Shown here piece by piece: positions 49,086 through 61,489 of a stretch of 64,000 nucleotides of DNA. Made by a program: the position numbers and the translations under genes. The stretch covers positions 68,273 to 132,272 of the forward strand of contig NW_001799023.1 in the NCBI RefSeq assembly GCF_000165425.1, read 5' to 3'. This DNA is from Paramecium tetraurelia (Eukaryota > Ciliophora > Oligohymenophorea > Peniculida > Parameciidae). The notes beneath the pieces are model-generated. The model saw only the letters and a program-made list of their open reading frames with translations. It was not told where the DNA came from and did no database searches. Numbering within the stretch: the first letter of the stretch is position 1; each line of letters starts with the position of its first letter.

Positions 49086-49173
49086 GATTGGATAAAATAT
49101 AAATAAGTGTGTAATATAATGATTTCATATATTAAGTAATTGTAATTGAAATATTAAGAACATATAAAATTAC

Positions 49174-50944
49174 TCATCTTAGTAATTCCATCATCCGAAT
49201 GAACTAATCTAAAGTTAACTAATATGATAAGCGATACAAATTACTTTTTTCTCTGGCGCCAATTCATCAAATTGAGCTTCCAATTCTTCATTGATCACAT
49301 TGAGATACTTGGTAACATTATTAGCATGAATTTCTGATTTGTTATTACTAAGAAGATTAAACACAGTCTCAAGATTAGTTTATGTAAGCAACTAATCCCT
49401 AGGAGCAGCTAGCGATAAAAAAGTGAACTAAGCCATCTACTCTTCTTTTAGTGAATGAGACACAAATATTTTATCAATTTAACTCTCTAGATCCTTCAAT
49501 TTGGTATATTTTTGAAACATCTTTATTAGTTCTTCCTTACTTATTATGGTGTCCATATCCCCATCGAATTCACTGAATATTTTTTATAATTGCAGAGCAG
49601 TTTCCTGCTCGAACTCTTAGATCATTATTTCAAGAATAGCCTACTGTAGGAGGCAACTATCCTTTTAATTTAACATGTTCGTTAACAGTCTCTCCTACAA
49701 AGGAATTTCTTGATATTTCAGATCAACTATCCATTTGTTTGCTTTTAGTTCTTCTAAAGTTTTCCTTTTTTTTGGGTACTTTTCTGCCACCACTGACTGC
49801 AATATACTTATAAAGTCTTTTGAGAACTTTTTAATATCCGCTTCCACATCAAAAGTAGTATGCAACATTAATTACTTTACAGAAGGAGCATCATGTAATT
49901 ATTAAGGGGGAATTTGATAAGGAAGACTCCCCTTCCCCAAGGTATATAGGATAAGCATGACTGCCCACAAGTCTCGTTCTGGTTTGAATTCCTCTTTGTA
50001 TAATTATTCTGGTGGCATGTAACATATTACATCAATATCTTCCACCTTTTTGGTGGAGATTGATTTGATGTCAACCAGCTTAATAAATACTTAACCAGAT
50101 ATGAAATGGTATTCCCAACTATTCATGGTTAGGTTGCCATGATTTATTGATAAATTTTTAAAATAGCTTAGTACTTGAAACATTTGGTCAGCAATATTTG
50201 CTAAAACTATTTCTGTGAGATCTTCCGAGTTCTGTAATCGAGATAACTTCCAGCCATCATAATCTTCCAAGACCAATTAATATGCATTATTGTCTTAATG
50301 GACTTCCAAGTTCTTTAGGATGTGTTTATGATCCTATATATATATTAATAGTAATAATTGTTACTAATTGATTAGATTTTAACCAATAAATATATTTGAT
50401 ACTATCCTGTTCTTCTTTGGACAACACCTCCAAACGAGCTTTCTTTCCATTCTTGTTCCCTTGTATGAATGACAATTCTGGCTAAAATAAATCTAACTTT
50501 AAGCCTTACATTTCTCTAACACTCTTTGTTGTGCAGGAATGAATATTTTTTTGAAGCATTCGTACTAAAAAATTGGACGCCTGGTTATAGGGAACCTCTC
50601 TACGAAGATGAAGGTGATCCGGGAATGTTCAGGGATCTCAGTGATCCAGATCTAATATTCCTGGAGCTGTTTTATTTTAATGGTTTTTCGGCTTATTTAG
50701 ACAAGCCATGTGAGAGCACTGATTTTCGCTTATCCTCAACAACATTCACAGGAGAATGAATGCTTTATTAGCTATTCTGAATAGCAGGAGTATTCTGAGC
50801 AGAAGCTTCTCTATTCGATTAATTTTAAACTTATATTTCAGGTTTAGGTTCATCAATAGATTTGTTAGGAAGGATGATTTTTAACTATTGTTTTTATCGT
50901 GGATTTTTTTAATTCGAGTTAGACTAAGAAGAACAGATTCCCAT
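49174..50944 (-). CDS. CDPK-like pseudokinase, N-acylated
   Basis: This encodes 561 residues with introns of 28, 31 and 26 nt. It starts MGICSSQS, a dual acylation signal, followed by about 110 disordered residues. The kinase-like domain has EVHQDNNAYQLVLEDYDGWKL, NIADQMFQVLSYFKN, then SINHGNLTMNSW where HRDLKPxN should be and LVDIKS in place of DFG, so it is probably inactive. The C-terminal region has EF-hand units (FSEFDGDMDTIISKEEL keeps most ligands; others are worn). Layout and the HGN replacement match the gene at 8594-10042. Confidence 0.78.
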
Positions 50945-51052
50945 ATGTTTATTATTACTTTATATTAGAGTAAAATGATATCAATTTAAAAGAAGCATTT
51001 ATAAATATTATACTTCCCGTATTTAATATTAATTATATCTTGGAAAAGAGGA

Positions 51053-52068
51053 ATGGCAGTCTCGAATAATTATTGCCATAAGGTCTAAAGTAACACTTCC
51101 AATAAGCCAGCTCAATTGCAAAATTACAAGGATAATATTGCCAATCCAATTGGAATGATCCCAAAAGAACATGAAATCAAATACAACGATTATTAAGCTC
51201 AATAGTTAGGTAGATGGGATTAACAAAGGTAGAGATCAGTATCCTCAAAGCAAGAAGACAAAATCAAATCCCTTTATCTGCAGCCTGAACCAATTTCTAT
51301 TAACCAAAACAACTTATATTACTCCAATTTTGAGCCATATCCATTGAAGCAGCCAAATTAGGGATATAAATCGAATTAGAATAATAACATAATAAATAAT
51401 AATCAATACAATGCAAATAAAGTGTTTTCCTAGAATTCTCAGAAGAGACCTTAAGAACTTTATGACCAACTAGACATCGCCTTAAATTAACAAACATACC
51501 ATTCTTAAAGTAAAAAAAAGTAATTTGAACCTGACATTGAGAAGAGGTAGAAATTCGATTCAAGTTATTTGATCTTTTTATGAATGAAATCAAGAATCCA
51601 AATCACATGGTACAATTATAAAATTCAAAACCTCCTTCAAAATAGCAAGAAGAGAAAGAAGAAGATTCTATGAATTGCACACAAGCATCGTTTATGAAAA
51701 CTTAAAATTCCAAATGCATTCAATGCTTATAGGATATTTATGAAAAGAAAATCAACTTAGTTTGCTGGCATAATTATCATACAGAATGCCTTTCTTAAAT
51801 AGTAGGTTTACAAATTCAATTGTCTGACGTAAGGAATCTGCCAAAATGTTTATGCGGAATCAAAATCAAACAAAAAACCATCTATCAGTTACAGAATGGG
51901 AGAAAATTGATAGAGGTCTTGATGAAAAAACAATTGGATACAATTTTCAAGTAACATCACAATTATTTCAAAAAATGCCCGAAATGCGAATTCCGATTCC
52001 TCTTAGACAAAAGATTAGGAAAAACATGTTATTGTGACAACTGTGGAAGTGAGTTCAAAATTTAGTGA
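51053..52068 (+). CDS. RING/IBR-like zinc protein, copy 1
   Basis: The N-terminal 160 residues are Q/N-rich and probably disordered. The C-terminal 170 contain ordered cysteine pairs: SKCIQCLQD, VCWHNYHTEC, LPKCLCG, KKCPKCEF and TCYCDNCGSEF. This is a RING-like unit followed by an in-between-RING unit, as in RBR ubiquitin ligases. The two parts are in different frames joined by one intron near 51512-51552 that starts GTAAAA. Its exact end is uncertain (32, 35 or 41 nt all keep the frame). It resembles the gene at 53805-54809, with NOG2 in between. Confidence 0.65.
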
Positions 52069-52130
52069 TTAATAATATTCTTGATTATATAAACTATACG
52101 AAGTTTAATTTGATAATTAATTATTATTTA

Positions 52131-53723
52131 ATGGTTAAGCGCAGCAAGGAGTAGTTCTTTAAGAAGAAGATGAATACAAAATTTAAAGCTTCCTAAAAGG
52201 GCTCAAAGAGTGGAGCCTCTACCAATCCAGATAGAAAATTGCCTGAAAAATAATTGAATGCTAAGCACTAGTTCTTCAGATCCAAATAAACTATTTAGAG
52301 ATTAAATCTGTACAACGAGAAACCCAATAAGTATTTAATCATTTGAATGCTTAGAGAGGAAATGTGGAAACAGGCAACTCAACCTGCAAGAATTGATCCC
52401 AATAGGAAATGGTTTGGAAATATCAGGACCATTGATCAATAATAGCTTGATAAATTAAGATAAGAAATGGCTAATAGAACTCATGACCCTAGAAGTGTTC
52501 TGATCAAAGCCAAACAATTGCCATTGTCATTATTAGTGGAGGCTTAGAAAAAGAACAAGAACGTGCCCCTTTTGGAATTGGAGAGTTATGAAGTACATAT
52601 ATCCTTTTACAATTTCTAGGATACTTATGGACCCAAATCCAAAAGAAAGAGAATTAAGTTAAATGTGGAAACAATGGAAGGGTTAGCAGATCATGCTGAG
52701 TAAAAAGAGTAGACATATGCAGTTGAGAAGGATTAGAAATTGAATCCTGTAGAGGTAGTGCAGCAGGAAAGTAGAGATAAACGACTGATGGCTGGTTAGT
52801 CAAAGAGAATTTGGGAAGAACTGTATAAGGTGATTGATTCATCCGATGTGTTGGTTTGTATCCTGGATGCAAGAGATCCTATGGGCACAAGATCATATCA
52901 TTTAGAGAACCACATCAAGAAGAATTGTCCACATAAGCATTTGGTGTTGCTAATCAACAAATGTGACTTGATACCTACATGGTTGACATCTAGATGGGTT
53001 CAATATCTATCAAAGGACTATCCAACTGTTGCCTATCACGCTAATGTGAATAAGGCTTTTGGTAAGGGTCCATTCATAAATCTGTTGAGATAGTTTGACA
53101 AATTCCATAGAGATAAATAAACTATCTCAATTGGATTTGTGGGATATCCAAATGTCGGAAAGAGTTCTGTGATTAACTCATTGAAAAAAAGAAAGGTTTG
53201 CAAGGCTGCTCCAGTTCCAGGAGAAACAAGAGTATGGCAGTATGTTGCATTGACAAAAAGAATTTACTTAATTGATTGTCCAGGAGTTGTGTATCAACAT
53301 GAGGGAAAGGATGACGTTGAAGTTGTATTGAAAGGTTGTGTGAGAGCTGAGAAGTTGGAAGATCCTGAATTTTACATTCCAGCATTGTTATAAAAGGCAA
53401 GGGCTTCAGACTTAAAGAGGATTTACGATGTTGATGATTGGGTAGATGAACACGATTTTTTGAAGAAGGTGGCCGTAAAGAAAGGAAAGTTAGCAAAGGT
53501 AAATAATCTACTTATATATCTATAGGGTGGCGAGGCTGATACGAAGTCTACAGCTAAATTGATTTTGATGGATTGGCAAAGAGGTGAAATCCCTTTCTTG
53601 ACCTACCCTCCTGATTATGTGTAAAAGGAAGCTGTTGAAGAAAATGTAGATATGGAAGTTTTGGAATAATAATAAATAGAGTTGAATGACTAGAAGTTAT
53701 AAGAAATACTGAAGCAAAATTGA
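52131..53723 (+). CDS. Nucleolar GTPase NOG2 (GNL2)
   Basis: This encodes 504 residues with introns of 24, 27 and 27 nt. The GTPase motifs are in permuted order: DARDPMGTR (G5), NKCDLIP (G4), GYPNVGKSS (G1), GETRVWQY and DCPGVVY (G3). This is the hallmark of the circularly permuted YlqF/NOG2 class. The N-terminal NGP1-type region ([35 protein letters not shown]) identifies NOG2, which acts in nuclear maturation and export of the 60S ribosomal subunit. The C-terminus is acidic and glutamine-rich. Confidence 0.93.
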
Positions 53724-53804
53724 ATTGTGTAGTTGTTTATTAGTTCTAAATATTTGTTTTAAATTGTTTAGTTTATAATATTATTTTAATACTTTGTAAT
53801 AAGA

Positions 53805-54809
53805 ATGATTTCATCAGAACGAGAATATCTGAATGTGAAAGGATAATAATACCAAGCAATTCATTCTAAACGTTTCAATTCCCCAGGCGAGGGTACACTC
53901 AGCATTAGCTAAATGCCTTCTCTTCCATAACTCAATTTGTAAGCTAAACAAAGTCTATCTAAACCTCTCTCAAAAGATTTCTCCTCTATGAGTTCAATCC
54001 ATCTAAAACCCTTGATTTGCAAGAATAAATCCTGCATTTACTTGGTTCGAAATTTGGAAGATAAGATTCTGAAATGCATTTTAAGGATAAAAGAAATAGC
54101 TAAAGAAAATAATTTGTTAAGGAAGAAACTGCAAATGGATTAAGTTATCGTCGATTAACTCATACCCTCAACACATAGGTCTTAAAAGTCAATGGATTTC
54201 AATCAACTTCCAGATGACTAATCTTAAGTTATCAGATCCAACATTCCGAGTGTACATGAAACTTACCAATTTGCTAAGTTTCACAATGAAATTGTTACTA
54301 CTAAACTCAATAAATAGATCAAGGATATTTTCAACAATTTAAATTACGCTATGCAATAGCCAATTTTAGATTTGAACTGGATAAAGAACAATTAACTAAG
54401 CAATTCTTAAATACAAATTCATAAATGTTTTAAATGTTCGAATAATAGCAACAAACACATGATAGAATTAGAGTGCAATCATTTCTATCACAAAACTTGC
54501 TTCTGTGAACATATTATATCTTCCTAAAACTAGGTCAACATTTGGTGTCTATGCAAACAGAAAATCAATGAACTCGATATGCTTCAATTAGCCAAGACAC
54601 AGAGTATCATCATATAGGAAATGAAGCACATTCAACAATTGTGCTTGTTGATAAAATCTCCAGATAAATTCTCATTTTTTAAATGCGAACTAAATAGTTG
54701 TGCCTTCATCATAGGGTCAAAATAGGAAAATCCATCAGGCATCCAATCTTATTGCTAATCTTGTTTGGAATATAGACAATTCTATAAATAAGAACAAAAT
54801 CTTAAATGA
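53805..54809 (+). CDS. RING/IBR-like zinc protein, copy 2
   Basis: An intronless frame of 334 residues. The N-terminal half is polar with a helical segment (EDKILKCILRIKEIAKENN). The C-terminal half has HKCFKCSNN, ELECNHFYHKTCFCEH, WCLCKQKI, FKCELNSCAF and SYCQSCLEY, a RING-like unit with H-rich core followed by a second cysteine module. The order agrees with the gene at 51053-52068, so the two probably form a diverged pair of E3-ligase-like proteins separated by NOG2. Confidence 0.68.
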
Positions 54810-54858
54810 TTCAGTATTTCTATAAATATAATAATAACATTTAATCAAAATTCTAAAT

Positions 54859-56042
54859 TCACAAACAACAAGAGAAAAGAGAGGAACTCATATTTCGTTT
54901 CAACATATTGATTATTTCTTGATTTTAAGTTGCCTTCGTTGCTGATCTCAATTCTGCATTACTATATTTATCAGCAGCCAACAACAATCTCACACATTCC
55001 AAATGATGCCATCTCGATGAAACCTCTAATGGACTTTCAGTGAGATCCTCAAAGATGCGACTTCTGATATGAGTATTGCATTCAAGAGACAACAGAAACT
55101 TTATTACTTGAGCATTCCCATTCTTAGATGCTATGTAAAGAGCATTTTATCCATATTGATTGAGGGAGTTTATGATGTGATTTGGATCCTGGGGATTTGT
55201 CAGATTACTGGGAATAATATGGATCAATACCGTTTGGGATCTCTTTGGAGTATCTTAATCATGTTTTAAATGTCTTCATTTGAACCTTACATTGAATATT
55301 ATGTGAAGAGGCATACCAATTTGAATTAATTGAAAAGGTCCATCAATCGCATTTCCTGAGAATCCGTAGCTGGATGGACCTTTTTATAAGCATTTTTCGT
55401 ATTAATATGACGCTGAGTAGATCCAAAATTATCATAAAATTATTCCTAATTATATATAGTTCTATCTTACTGTGGATGTGATAGGTTCAACTACATTTTA
55501 TTATAATCTCCAAAGTCCCAAAAACATGTTTCCAACAGCTTTGAGCTTATTTTTTTAGGGCGGAGTTGCCAATACAATTATATCTGTATTATGAGATTCG
55601 TAATTCCTGTCATATTTACAATATTGTTGATCATCCTCTTTTTGTGCTATTTCTGAATTAGATTTAAGATCTCTATTGAATTCCATGAGTTCAGAACCAT
55701 TCACTAGAAAATTTAATGAATTTATACAATTCTGATTAAATTGTAAGATATTTTCAACATTAATTTAGAACTCAGATTCTACTTGCTATTGAGTCAAATT
55801 AGAGTTCTTACTTAATTCTAAATCAAGGGGTTTGTTAAGTTGCATTCCTTCTTAGCAACTTCTACTTGAGTGTGACTATTCCATCTTTCATAGTACCCTT
55901 TTGGATTACTTAAGCTATAGGTTCTCATAATATTAGTATCAAAACTGACATTGTTCTATTGAGTTTAACACTATTCTGATTAAGGAATCTTATGTATTCC
56001 ATTTTTCGAGTGGAAACTATAATGCTCAAATTTAGGATTCAT
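54859..56042 (-). CDS. Ankyrin-repeat protein
   Basis: This encodes 366 residues with introns of 26, 25 and 32 nt (the last starts GTTC and ends TTAAG). The first 230 residues are polar and unlike known domains. Near the C-terminus two ankyrin-like repeats occur: LNQYGQNALYIASKNGNAQVIKFLL and SPLEVSSRWHHLECVRLLLAA. The chain ends SLFSCCL, whose paired cysteines could be lipidated. A protein-binding role is likely; partners unknown. The start at 56042 avoids an otherwise needed odd intron. Confidence 0.7.
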
Positions 56043-56113
56043 AAAATAATAATATAATTATTCTTTTCATTTTTTTATTCAATTTGGTGTAATACGTAAA
56101 TATAATCGAATTT

Positions 56114-58131
56114 TCATTATTTCTAATACTCTTCCCAATACTTGTTATAAGACTGGTGGTTCTTAATCAATTCATCGTGAGTTCCCTATTCTAGAATTCA
56201 ATTAAGTTACATATTCGTATTGACAATTCTTCCCCAGATACAGAATCTTGTCTGCTACTTTAGTCAAATGCAATCTATGAGTAATGATCAAAACTGTCAG
56301 ATCTTGAATCTTTAACACTTATTCCAAGGTTTCAATGAAGAATTACTCATTGTTTTGATCCAAAGCTGATGTAGGTTCATCCAATAATAATATTTTGGCT
56401 CCTCTCAATAAACATCTTACGATTTATAACCTCTATTTCTCACCCCCAGAAAATTTATCTTAATACTCTAAGACATCTTACTTGCTTAATCTCCCATCTA
56501 AGTGTCATATTGATTTGGCAATGATTCAATCAACTTAGACAATTTCAATTATGCACACAGTCTTTTCATCTCCTCTTCTTTCTACTTGATCATCTCAGGT
56601 GTAAGATCATAAATCAAATCTAGACCGTATAAAAGGTTGTTTTTGATGGAATCATTAAAAAAGTACGATTGTTATGCAACAATTCCAAAATACTTTCGAA
56701 ATGATTCCAACTTTAAAGTCTTGATATTCTAATCATCAATAGAAATATTTCCTTAAGAAGGATCCAACAACCTGAACTAAATGTTTAGTATGAAATAGTT
56801 ACTATTAAATTAAACAATGTAGATTTTCCAATTCCACTTTCACCCACAATCACAATCCATTCCCCTCCTTTGATTTGCAAATTAAAATTCTTAAACAATT
56901 ATTTATTTTCTGTATGCTCAAAAGAGATATCTTGGATATTAATTGAGCCTGTTTTGTACATGAAATCCTTTGCATCTGGTAAATCTTAGATTTTGGGAAC
57001 TCTTGTCATTATCTAAAGCAGATCTTTCATGTCAATTGCTGATTCAACCCATTCTCTATGCATAGTTCCCAATAGAAATAAGGGTTGAATCAATTGAAGC
57101 ATTAAAGATTAAATAAGTATCAAATCTCCTGGAGTGATTATGCCAGCTTAGACTCCACTAACTCCTAAGACTAAATTCACTGTCAATCCTATAGAGAGTA
57201 TTAATCTTTAGATGGCATTCAGTGTGGCTAATGTTCTGAAAGTGTCGATTGACGATTGTTGCAATTTCTATGTTATTTATTTATAAATCTTTTACTTCTA
57301 GCAAGTTGTTGTATCTTTTTAACTCGTATTTTTCTGCACTAAAATATTTTACTGTGAATAGATTATCCAAAGCCTGAGATATTGTAAAGTCAGCCAATTT
57401 TTCTTGCTTCTTTCTTTGTGATATAATCTTTCTTCTATACTAAATAGATAGATCTTTACAAATTTTACATTTGAATAGCGGATTGTGAATGCCGAGTAAG
57501 CAACAAATGTGGCCAGAAACGATGTAAAAAATGGCCATCCAAAATTAAAACAGAGTATGGTAGTTGTTAATGAAATGTCTGCTAAAAGAGGCATGAAATA
57601 TTAGTTCAATGATCTCAAGTTTGACTCAATTCCTTTCTGTGCTTTATAGAGGGAGTAGATGTTAGATCTCGAGGAAGTGCTCAAATGAAATTCAGCATCC
57701 AAATATAATAGATGCTCATATGTTTGCAGAGACATTTCTCTCAAAGCCAAAATATTGATCTCAGATAGGTTTCTATTCCTCAAGCCTTCAAAGTATACAT
57801 AGGCAGAATAACCTATTTTATAATATACGGATTACAAACTCCATAGCCAATGAAAAATATGGGGGAGTACATAAGAGTGGCTGGGTTCGAAACCATGTTT
57901 ATGCCATATTTAATACAAAAGGGTCCTCCGAAGAAGAAGGTTTTATTCATTATCAAGTTAAAGTAGGCCTGCATTTATAATGACTTAATGGAATCTAGAT
58001 TAGAATAAGCATTTATTACTAGATGTTTGAGATGTTGGCAGACAGTACTTTTTATAGAACTGGAGTAGTTTGATTTGGCTATCCTGAATTCGAAGTTTAT
58101 TTATGAGAGTCTATATTAATTTATTATTCAT
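56114..58131 (-). CDS. ABC half-transporter, ATM1/ABCB7 type
   Basis: Seven introns (25, 23, 20, 28, 26, 23 and 25 nt) give about 615 residues, the size of an ABCB half-transporter. The membrane domain is followed by [17 protein letters not shown] and the ATM1-typical [16 protein letters not shown]. The nucleotide domain is complete: Walker [11 protein letters not shown]-loop VAQQSYFF, signature FSGGEKQR, Walker [13 protein letters not shown] and H-loop ITHRLH. ATM1/ABCB7 exports a glutathione-linked sulfur compound from mitochondria for cytosolic Fe-S proteins. The sixth intron ends TTAAG, and the last is needed to reach the conserved GTHDEL near the end. The mitochondrial presequence is short. 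Confidence 0.88.
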
Positions 58132-58239
58132 AAAATAATCATTGAGTCTAATAATTTAAATTGGAAAAATGGATAAATGAAGAGTTGTATAACTAAACAT
58201 TGAGATGATCAAAATATGTAATTAATTGTCAGAGTATAT

Positions 58240-58663
58240 TCATTATTAATTGTACAATTTGCAGTAGTAATCATGTTTGAGTTGAACTTTTTGGAGTTGA
58301 TTCCTGATATTTACATTATCTGCTATCATTAATTATTAATATAATTTGGTCTAACTCTTGAACAGTTAGATCAAATGTGCGCAAATTTCTTTGTAACTCA
58401 TCTAATGATGTTAAGAATGAGGAGATGTAGTAACTCGAACAGGTTTGCGAATTTGCATTAACTCATTTTCCTTATTCGGTGAGTGCAATCTTAATCGCGG
58501 TTTTTGCTCACTTGCATTAAAATCTTGAAATGTACGTTTGAGGTTTATTCATCCTATAAAATGGGGAGCACTTGCTTATTCTGGGGTGTTTCTATGCACT
58601 AAAACTACTATTGATTGCGAGTTCATCTGCTCCAAAGGTAAATCCGGCAATTGAGGTATCCAT
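58240..58663 (-). CDS. Hypothetical protein
   Basis: Splicing one 22-nt intron (GTGAGC to TTAAG) gives 133 residues starting MDTSIAGFTFGADELA. The second half is helical (LIQLFKSQTKLYQQL, RNQLQKVQLKHDYY). No known motif. Evidence rests on the exact frame after splicing and protein-like composition. Confidence 0.5.
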
Positions 58664-58772
58664 ATGTCTGTTATAAATAATATTAATATAATGAAAGTAT
58701 TAAAATACTTAATCAAAGAAAGAATGTTGGCATTATATAATCAATATATATATATATTATATAATTTAATTT

Positions 58773-59777
58773 ATGGACGAATAGTATTCTGATTTATGTG
58801 AATTAGTCTTGGATCAAAAGTTGGAAGTTAGAAAACAAGCATTGATGTTGGTGCTCCAGTATGCTTAGACTGAGGAAGATAGAAAGAATTTCTTATAGAC
58901 AAATCTAGTATTTAACTTAACAAAACTCTTGGGAGATGAAGATGTCATGACTTCAGTTCTGTCTGTAATTATTCAATTCGCCATTGATGAATTCTACTAA
59001 GAGTAATTCCTAAAATTACATACCCTCCAAAGAGTGATGGAAATCATCAAAGAAAAGATGCTCAATTTTTATAAGACCAAATAGACAAACGAATAATTGG
59101 AACTCACCATCTAATTAGGACTATTGGCATTACAAAACATCACCTAAAATGAGGAGGCAAAGGAGGCTTTATTATAATTACAATTTAATGATATCAATAG
59201 ATGTTTTTATTTCAAGTTGTTTTGCAACTTCTTTGTTGATGAGAGATCAGTTTTTATGTTTGCAAATTTCAAATAAGTCTTATTGAATGTCACTTCATCA
59301 AGTAATGTGAGATCACAATTGATCAAAGCAGAAATGAAAATGATGGATTTCTTTTGTAAATTACTTGAAACAGGTGAATTGTTCGCTATTCAATTATTTA
59401 AAAACATGGTCTTTGAGTATGAACAATAAGAAGCATTGGATCAAATTATTCAATTGCAATTCATTGATAAAGCCATAGATTTCCTGGCCAATGATATTGT
59501 CATAAATCATGAATTTTTCGATTTAGAAGAAGGAGAATTGGCATTCTAATTGGCAGTGATGAAATTAAAAAAACAATTCAATAAGACAGAATTCCAAAGT
59601 AGAGTGTAAGAAGCAGTTAAATGTTTACTCATTATGACCAACATCGAACCAAATTTAACTAAGAACACATACAATAAGGCTAGATTGGATCTGATTATTA
59701 GATAATTAAGGAAGCTACAATTTGTTGACAAAGATTAATTAGATGTGATTGATACAGTTTATATTTAAGCTTAATGA
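58773..59777 (+). CDS. ARM/HEAT-like protein, possibly HGH1-type
   Basis: An intronless frame of 334 residues made of helical repeats: LCELVLDQKLEVRKQALMLVL, KNFLQTNLVFNLTKLLGDEDV, ELTIQLGLLALQNITQNEEAKEAL, and a C-terminal KCLLIMTNIEPNL. Size and the opening repeat are like HGH1, a chaperone adaptor for folding translation elongation factor 2, but I cannot confirm this by eye. Confidence 0.6.
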
Positions 59778-59809
59778 TTGATTTTATAATATATGATTGC
59801 CAAGAATAT

Positions 59810-60535
59810 TCATTCAATTGTGTTGAGATTTTAAGAAATAGTGTCTAACTGTTTAGCATAACTTCGAGCGTATGGTGTGATTAATTAGAATTCACCAAAT
59901 TTAGTTTCATAGTCTTCCAAGACAGATATTCGACTCATGGTTCTAAACGACGGCTTTGTTATGAGTCGATTCACGTAATTGTACATGTCTTTCTTTCGAG
60001 GATGGATTTGATGTTTGATTTATTGTTGCTTAATTACATTCGTTGTATATTGTTCTTGTATGTTTCTTTGGATTTGCAATAAGTATCCCTCTTGTATTCT
60101 CTGCATTTCCAAATAGACCTATTCATCGAAGTAGGCCATCCATTGCATGAAGTGAGTTAATTGTTGCTGAGGACGAAGAGCATATTGATGGGGCATCTGA
60201 GAGATCAATTACAAGGTGCATCTGGAGAGAATGAGATCTTCGCTCATGTATTGGATAGGCACCTTGAACACATCATGGATTTCTTTGAGATGGATAGTTT
60301 GAGCATATATTTTGGTGAGTTAATTTCTGATGTAAGCATCAGTGCGATATCTTCTCATTTCTTTGACATTCTTGCAAATTCTGGATATGTAATAACTCAA
60401 AGGATGATGATTTAACTTGAGATTGTTCACTTAAGTTTTTATCTAATCAGTAACTGTATACACAATTTAATATCTTTTGGTGTTGGTTCTAGACTCATCG
60501 AGACTAGAGTACCTTACTCTTACAGCTTTATTCAT
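59810..60535 (-). CDS. Hypothetical protein
   Basis: An intronless frame of 241 residues. A Ser/Thr/Arg-rich N-terminus (MNKAVRVRYSSLDESR) is followed by mostly helical, glutamine- and methionine-containing sequence (FMQWMAYFDEQVYLEMQRI, LLQIQRNIQEQY). No domain recognised. It converges with the ARM-like gene 32 bp away. Confidence 0.62.
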
Positions 60536-60558
60536 TTATTTATAATAAAATATAAAAA

Positions 60559-61477
60559 TCATTTTAGTGATATTTTTTTCTTTAGCAGACTGGACTTCAT
60601 TTTATTTTTATGAAATTCTAATTATCTCAGACTCAGAACATCAGACCATCTTTTATAAAACTCCTTTTTGACTACATTCCCATAAATTTCAGTTCCTATC
60701 ATTTTAGTTTTATGATTCTTAGGACTACCTAAATTATGTTATGAAGGTTAAGTGTGTTAGGTATGCTAGGTATATTAAGTATATTAAGTATTTTGAGTAT
60801 TTTAGGTAGGTTAAGTAAGTTAAGTAGGTAAAGTATGATTTGTTGGTCTTTTTTTAGTGATTGTTTATTATATTTCTATGTTCAATATTTTCTTCAATTA
60901 TTCTTTTTTATTAAGTGAGGCAATTTACTATTTTTATTCTTTGATGATAGCTGCAATATTCTTCGTATCAAATCGATTTGATTAGATTAGTTTGAGTAAC
61001 TACTATAATTGTCTGGAAGTCTATAAATCTGTCAAACCTTGGAGTGCTTTAAATGAGAAATGTTAATCTTCAGGTTCAACAACTAACATTCCCAACTGAA
61101 ATTTGATTTTATTGTACTTTATTTCTCTTTTCTTCTCATGGTGAGTTTCCAATAAGGACGTTATCTTTTTGATAAAGAACCTGGGGATGTCGGTATGGTA
61201 TCGATAATATTCTAACAGTTGTTTGTGCTTCTTCTTGGAATTTTGAACAGTGTAAAAACTAAATAACTAGAGCATATACGATTTGAAATACTCTTCATTT
61301 TCTTCATAGCAAACTTAATCTTGGAATTGAATGATAGTTGAACTTCGAAGTTGGAAATTTGGAGTATGGGATTGATATCTGGAATAAAGAGCCTTACTGT
61401 ATTTATTTTTAGTCTACCATGTTTAACAATTCTGGCATGTTGGGCTTCTGGTCACAAAACATACATGTTATTTACAT
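60559..61477 (-). CDS. TQ-repeat protein
   Basis: This encodes 297 residues with one 25-nt intron ending GTAAG. The start region MQITCMFCDQKPNMPEL has a CxxC pair. The middle is helical and basic (LQGLTDLQTSRQLQQLLKL, NKKEQLKKILNIEIQQ). Near residues 210-242 a three-residue unit x-T-Q repeats about nine times (LTQPTQNTQNTQYTQYTQ and onward). Clustered TQ/SQ sites are typical targets of ATM/ATR-family kinases. The C-terminus (RWSDVLSLRQLEFHKNKMK) is basic. The overall function is unknown. Confidence 0.66.
60745..60832 (-). repeat. 9-bp coding tandem repeat
   Basis: About nine imperfect 9-bp units (on the minus strand of the type AATACTTAA or TATACCTAA) encode the x-T-Q tripeptides of the host gene. 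Units differ mainly in the first codon and in CAA/TAA/TAG for glutamine, so the repeat is moderately old. Confidence 0.75.
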
Positions 61478-61489
61478 ATTAAATAATTA

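Noticed and set aside
56150-56215. Apparent +1 frameshift at the end of the ABC transporter
   Set aside because: A 25-nt intron (GTAACT to AATAG) joins the exons in frame and restores [11 protein letters not shown].
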